A stretch of 22,840 nt of DNA from Reticulomyxa filosa (Eukaryota; Foraminifera; Reticulomyxidae), in the NCBI GenBank assembly GCA_000512085.1, contig ASPP01012510.1:1-22840 (forward strand), read 5' to 3'. The notes under the pieces are model-generated. The model was not told where the DNA came from and did no database searches. It was given only the letters and a program-made list of their open reading frames with translations. The translations under genes were made by a program, and so were the position numbers. Positions 21,196 through 22,840 of the stretch are shown here, one piece after another (position 1 is the stretch's first letter; every line of letters starts with the position of its first letter).

Positions 21196-22840
21196 TTACA
21201 ACACAAACTCATCATCGTCCGTACAGTTACCATCTGTTTCATCGACCTTGCATGTTTGAGGCTTAAGCGCATATTTAAACAAAAGTGGAAGGTATTTTTT
21301 GTAGTGTTTGGCATGATAACGGCTTCTATTCTTATTGCCATTGGAATATTTCCATTCGTTAAGTTTTTTTTTAAAATTTTCCAATACCTTCATGCCGTGA
21401 TAGGCACCCATTAAACCTCCAACGACACAGCAATTACTATCAGGATTGCCCTGAATATGCAGTGTCTCTTTTATGGCGATATCAAAAGGGCTTTGTTTGT
21501 ACAAATGATAGAAAGCATACTGAAGACTAATCCGAATATGGCTGTTGAGCCGAAGTTTCATGAATTCACTCGTAAGCGATTTGTGGTCAGATTTGGAGTT
21601 GGGCGTAGCCACATCCCTTGCTTGAGTGATCCACTTGATAACAGTGGAAATGGCAGACGGTTTGGTATTGGAGGATTTAGCAGCGGTACGAACTTTTTGT
21701 TTTTCGGCTTCCAAATATTTGAGAACATGTTTGACAGCCAATTTGTGTTTGTTGGCCTTGGCAGGAAAACGGATGAGATACTGAGCGGCCAAAGCATAAG
21801 CGGCCAAAGAGTAGTACACAGTGTCACTTGCATGTGTCAATGAGCTTTCTATCGCATTAAATTCAAAGTCTTTTCAGGATCTAAACGGATACCATAGACA
21901 ATCAACGGCATACAGCGAATAAGACTGCCATTTGTGGCAACTCCAGATTCGCCCTCTTTTATTAGCCGATCGTTTTCTTCGAGAGCCCTTTTGCGTACTT
22001 CCATTACCGTATCCTCGGACTTCTTGGATGCGTTGGACGTCTTCAATGTCATCTTTATGAGCTGTCCGGCATCCAGAGGATTGCTTTTTAGCCATCGCTG
22101 ATATTCCTTCACGATGTATTTCATCGTTACAACGTTGGGGCGATTTTGTTTCTTATTCTGTTGAATCATCTTTAGCAGTCCACGTGTGATACATAGAGCC
22201 ATTTCGGTATCATCAGTCACTTGTCCCTGATTACCCCGGCGTGGTGCTTTCATCTTTATCGCTTGCGCAATCGACTTGGAATTGTTCTTGAAGCAATTGC
22301 CAATGGCATCTCCAGCCGCGGCACCATAACACAAGGCTTGTATATAATTAAGTGTTTCGTCTCTGCTTGCTTTTGATAATCCGTGGACTGTTTCATAAAG
22401 CGGATTGAGTTCACTGTGCTCTTTTTTGTTGTGTTTACCACTTTGTTGATATTTGAGCACGCACAAACAAAAGAAATATTATTTGTTGTTTGCACTTCCA
22501 CAAGACACAATTTGAAACAAACCACTTGGAAAGTCATCATCATCTTCCTTGGCATCGTCTCCAATCACTTCATCCTCCTCTGTATCATTTTCTTCCTCCA
22601 AATCTACAAAGGCTGAATCTTCTTCTGTATCATTTTCATCGATTTGCGATTGGTCTTTTGATGTTTTTTTTTTATCGTATTCTTTGCCATTCTGGTTTTT
22701 ATCGACTTTTTTCGACTCGTTTTTATTTCCGTTCTGACCCTTTTTTTCCTTCTCATCTTTGTTCTCGTCCTCATCTTCCTCATTCTCTTCTTCTTCATCA
22801 TCCTCTTCTTCTTCTTCATCATCCTCTTCTTCTTCTTCTT
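21196..22840 (-). CDS. ADP-ribosylglycohydrolase (ARH/DraG family) with acidic N-terminal extension; 5' end off window, frame interrupted
   Basis: The family core is clear: YGAAAGDAIGNCF, GQVTDDTEMALCITRGLL (the TDDT metal-binding motif), NGSLIRCMPL, SSLTHASDTVYYSLAAYALA and NCCVVGGLMGAYHGM (family GGD.D......GA..GA.YG; here the usual paired Asp of GGDTDT/GGDADS are not obvious and CCVVGG appears instead). These enzymes remove ADP-ribose from proteins or nucleotides using Mg. Upstream, an exon from the edge to about 22518 gives over 100 residues of Glu/Asp/Lys-rich sequence, after which an intron leads into the core; its acceptor is near 22435 or 22421. The first part stops at 21849-21851 and the rest continues in the −1 frame from about 21870, so one base is missing between 21849 and 21880, or an intron was missed. 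The loss of a metal-site motif makes activity uncertain. Confidence 0.87.
22786..22840. repeat. CTTCTTCATCATC coding microsatellite (poly-Glu/Asp)
   Basis: A ~21-nt unit of CTCTTCTTCTTCTTCATCATC type is repeated at the right edge. In the minus sense it encodes alternating Glu runs and Asp-Asp pairs (EEEEEDD units). It is part of the acidic extension of the ADP-ribosylglycohydrolase gene and probably continues past the window. Confidence 0.85.

Noticed and set aside
1-22840. tRNA, rRNA, CRISPR, insertion sequence or viral genes
   Set aside because: Looked for on both strands by eye; no cloverleaf with a GGTTCRA-type arm, no regularly spaced repeats, and no transposase, integrase or viral polymerase motifs were seen.

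Overview
The window is eukaryotic nuclear DNA from an AT-rich, intron-rich, compact protist genome. The genes are cut into short exons by GT–AG introns, mostly about 45–190 nt, that are often packed with poly-A/poly-T tracts. TAA and TAG are used as ordinary stops, and the proteins carry Asn/Ser/Glu-rich low-complexity segments. The protein set and the homopolymer-laden introns suggest an amoeboid protist, possibly a rhizarian/foraminiferan such as Reticulomyxa; this is inference only. There are no operons, ribosome-binding sites, CRISPR arrays, rRNA genes or tRNA genes that I can see.

Layout. 1–2906 (−): the N-terminal ~730 residues of a USP9X-type giant deubiquitinase, running off the left edge in a poly-Asn tract. 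3430–4682 (−): a complete SLC35F1/F2-type transporter. 5032–9363 (+): a complete seven-exon FAN/NSMAF orthologue (GRAM–BEACH–WD40), divergent from the transporter across a ~350-bp shared promoter. 9687–10667 (−): a GNAT acetyltransferase with a 19-nt first exon. 10980–12009 (−): an acyl-CoA-binding protein with a coiled coil and C-terminal membrane anchor (ACBD5-like). 12438–~15194 (−): a multi-exon gene for a largely disordered, coiled-coil protein I do not recognise. 15.2–18.0 kb: a very AT-rich stretch with at best one tiny membrane ORF. 18028–18919 (+): a ubiquitin-like membrane protein of the TMUB/Dsc3 (DUF2407) kind. 19854–20743 (−): an unrecognised single-pass membrane glycoprotein. 21196–>22840 (−): an ADP-ribosylglycohydrolase with a long acidic N-terminal extension, running off the right edge.

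The genes do not form a pathway cluster. Several concern membranes and ubiquitin (deubiquitinase, ubiquitin-like ERAD/Golgi-type protein, BEACH protein, acyl-CoA binder, transporter), but eukaryotic gene order seldom carries functional meaning and I make no operon-like claim. The most notable pattern is that the three genes between 18 and 22 kb each need a single −1 reading-frame correction. This could reflect base-call errors in the assembly, undetected introns, decay, or frameshifting. Exon boundaries were placed by eye from reading-frame phase, GT/AG sites and remembered family conservation, and they need RNA evidence.
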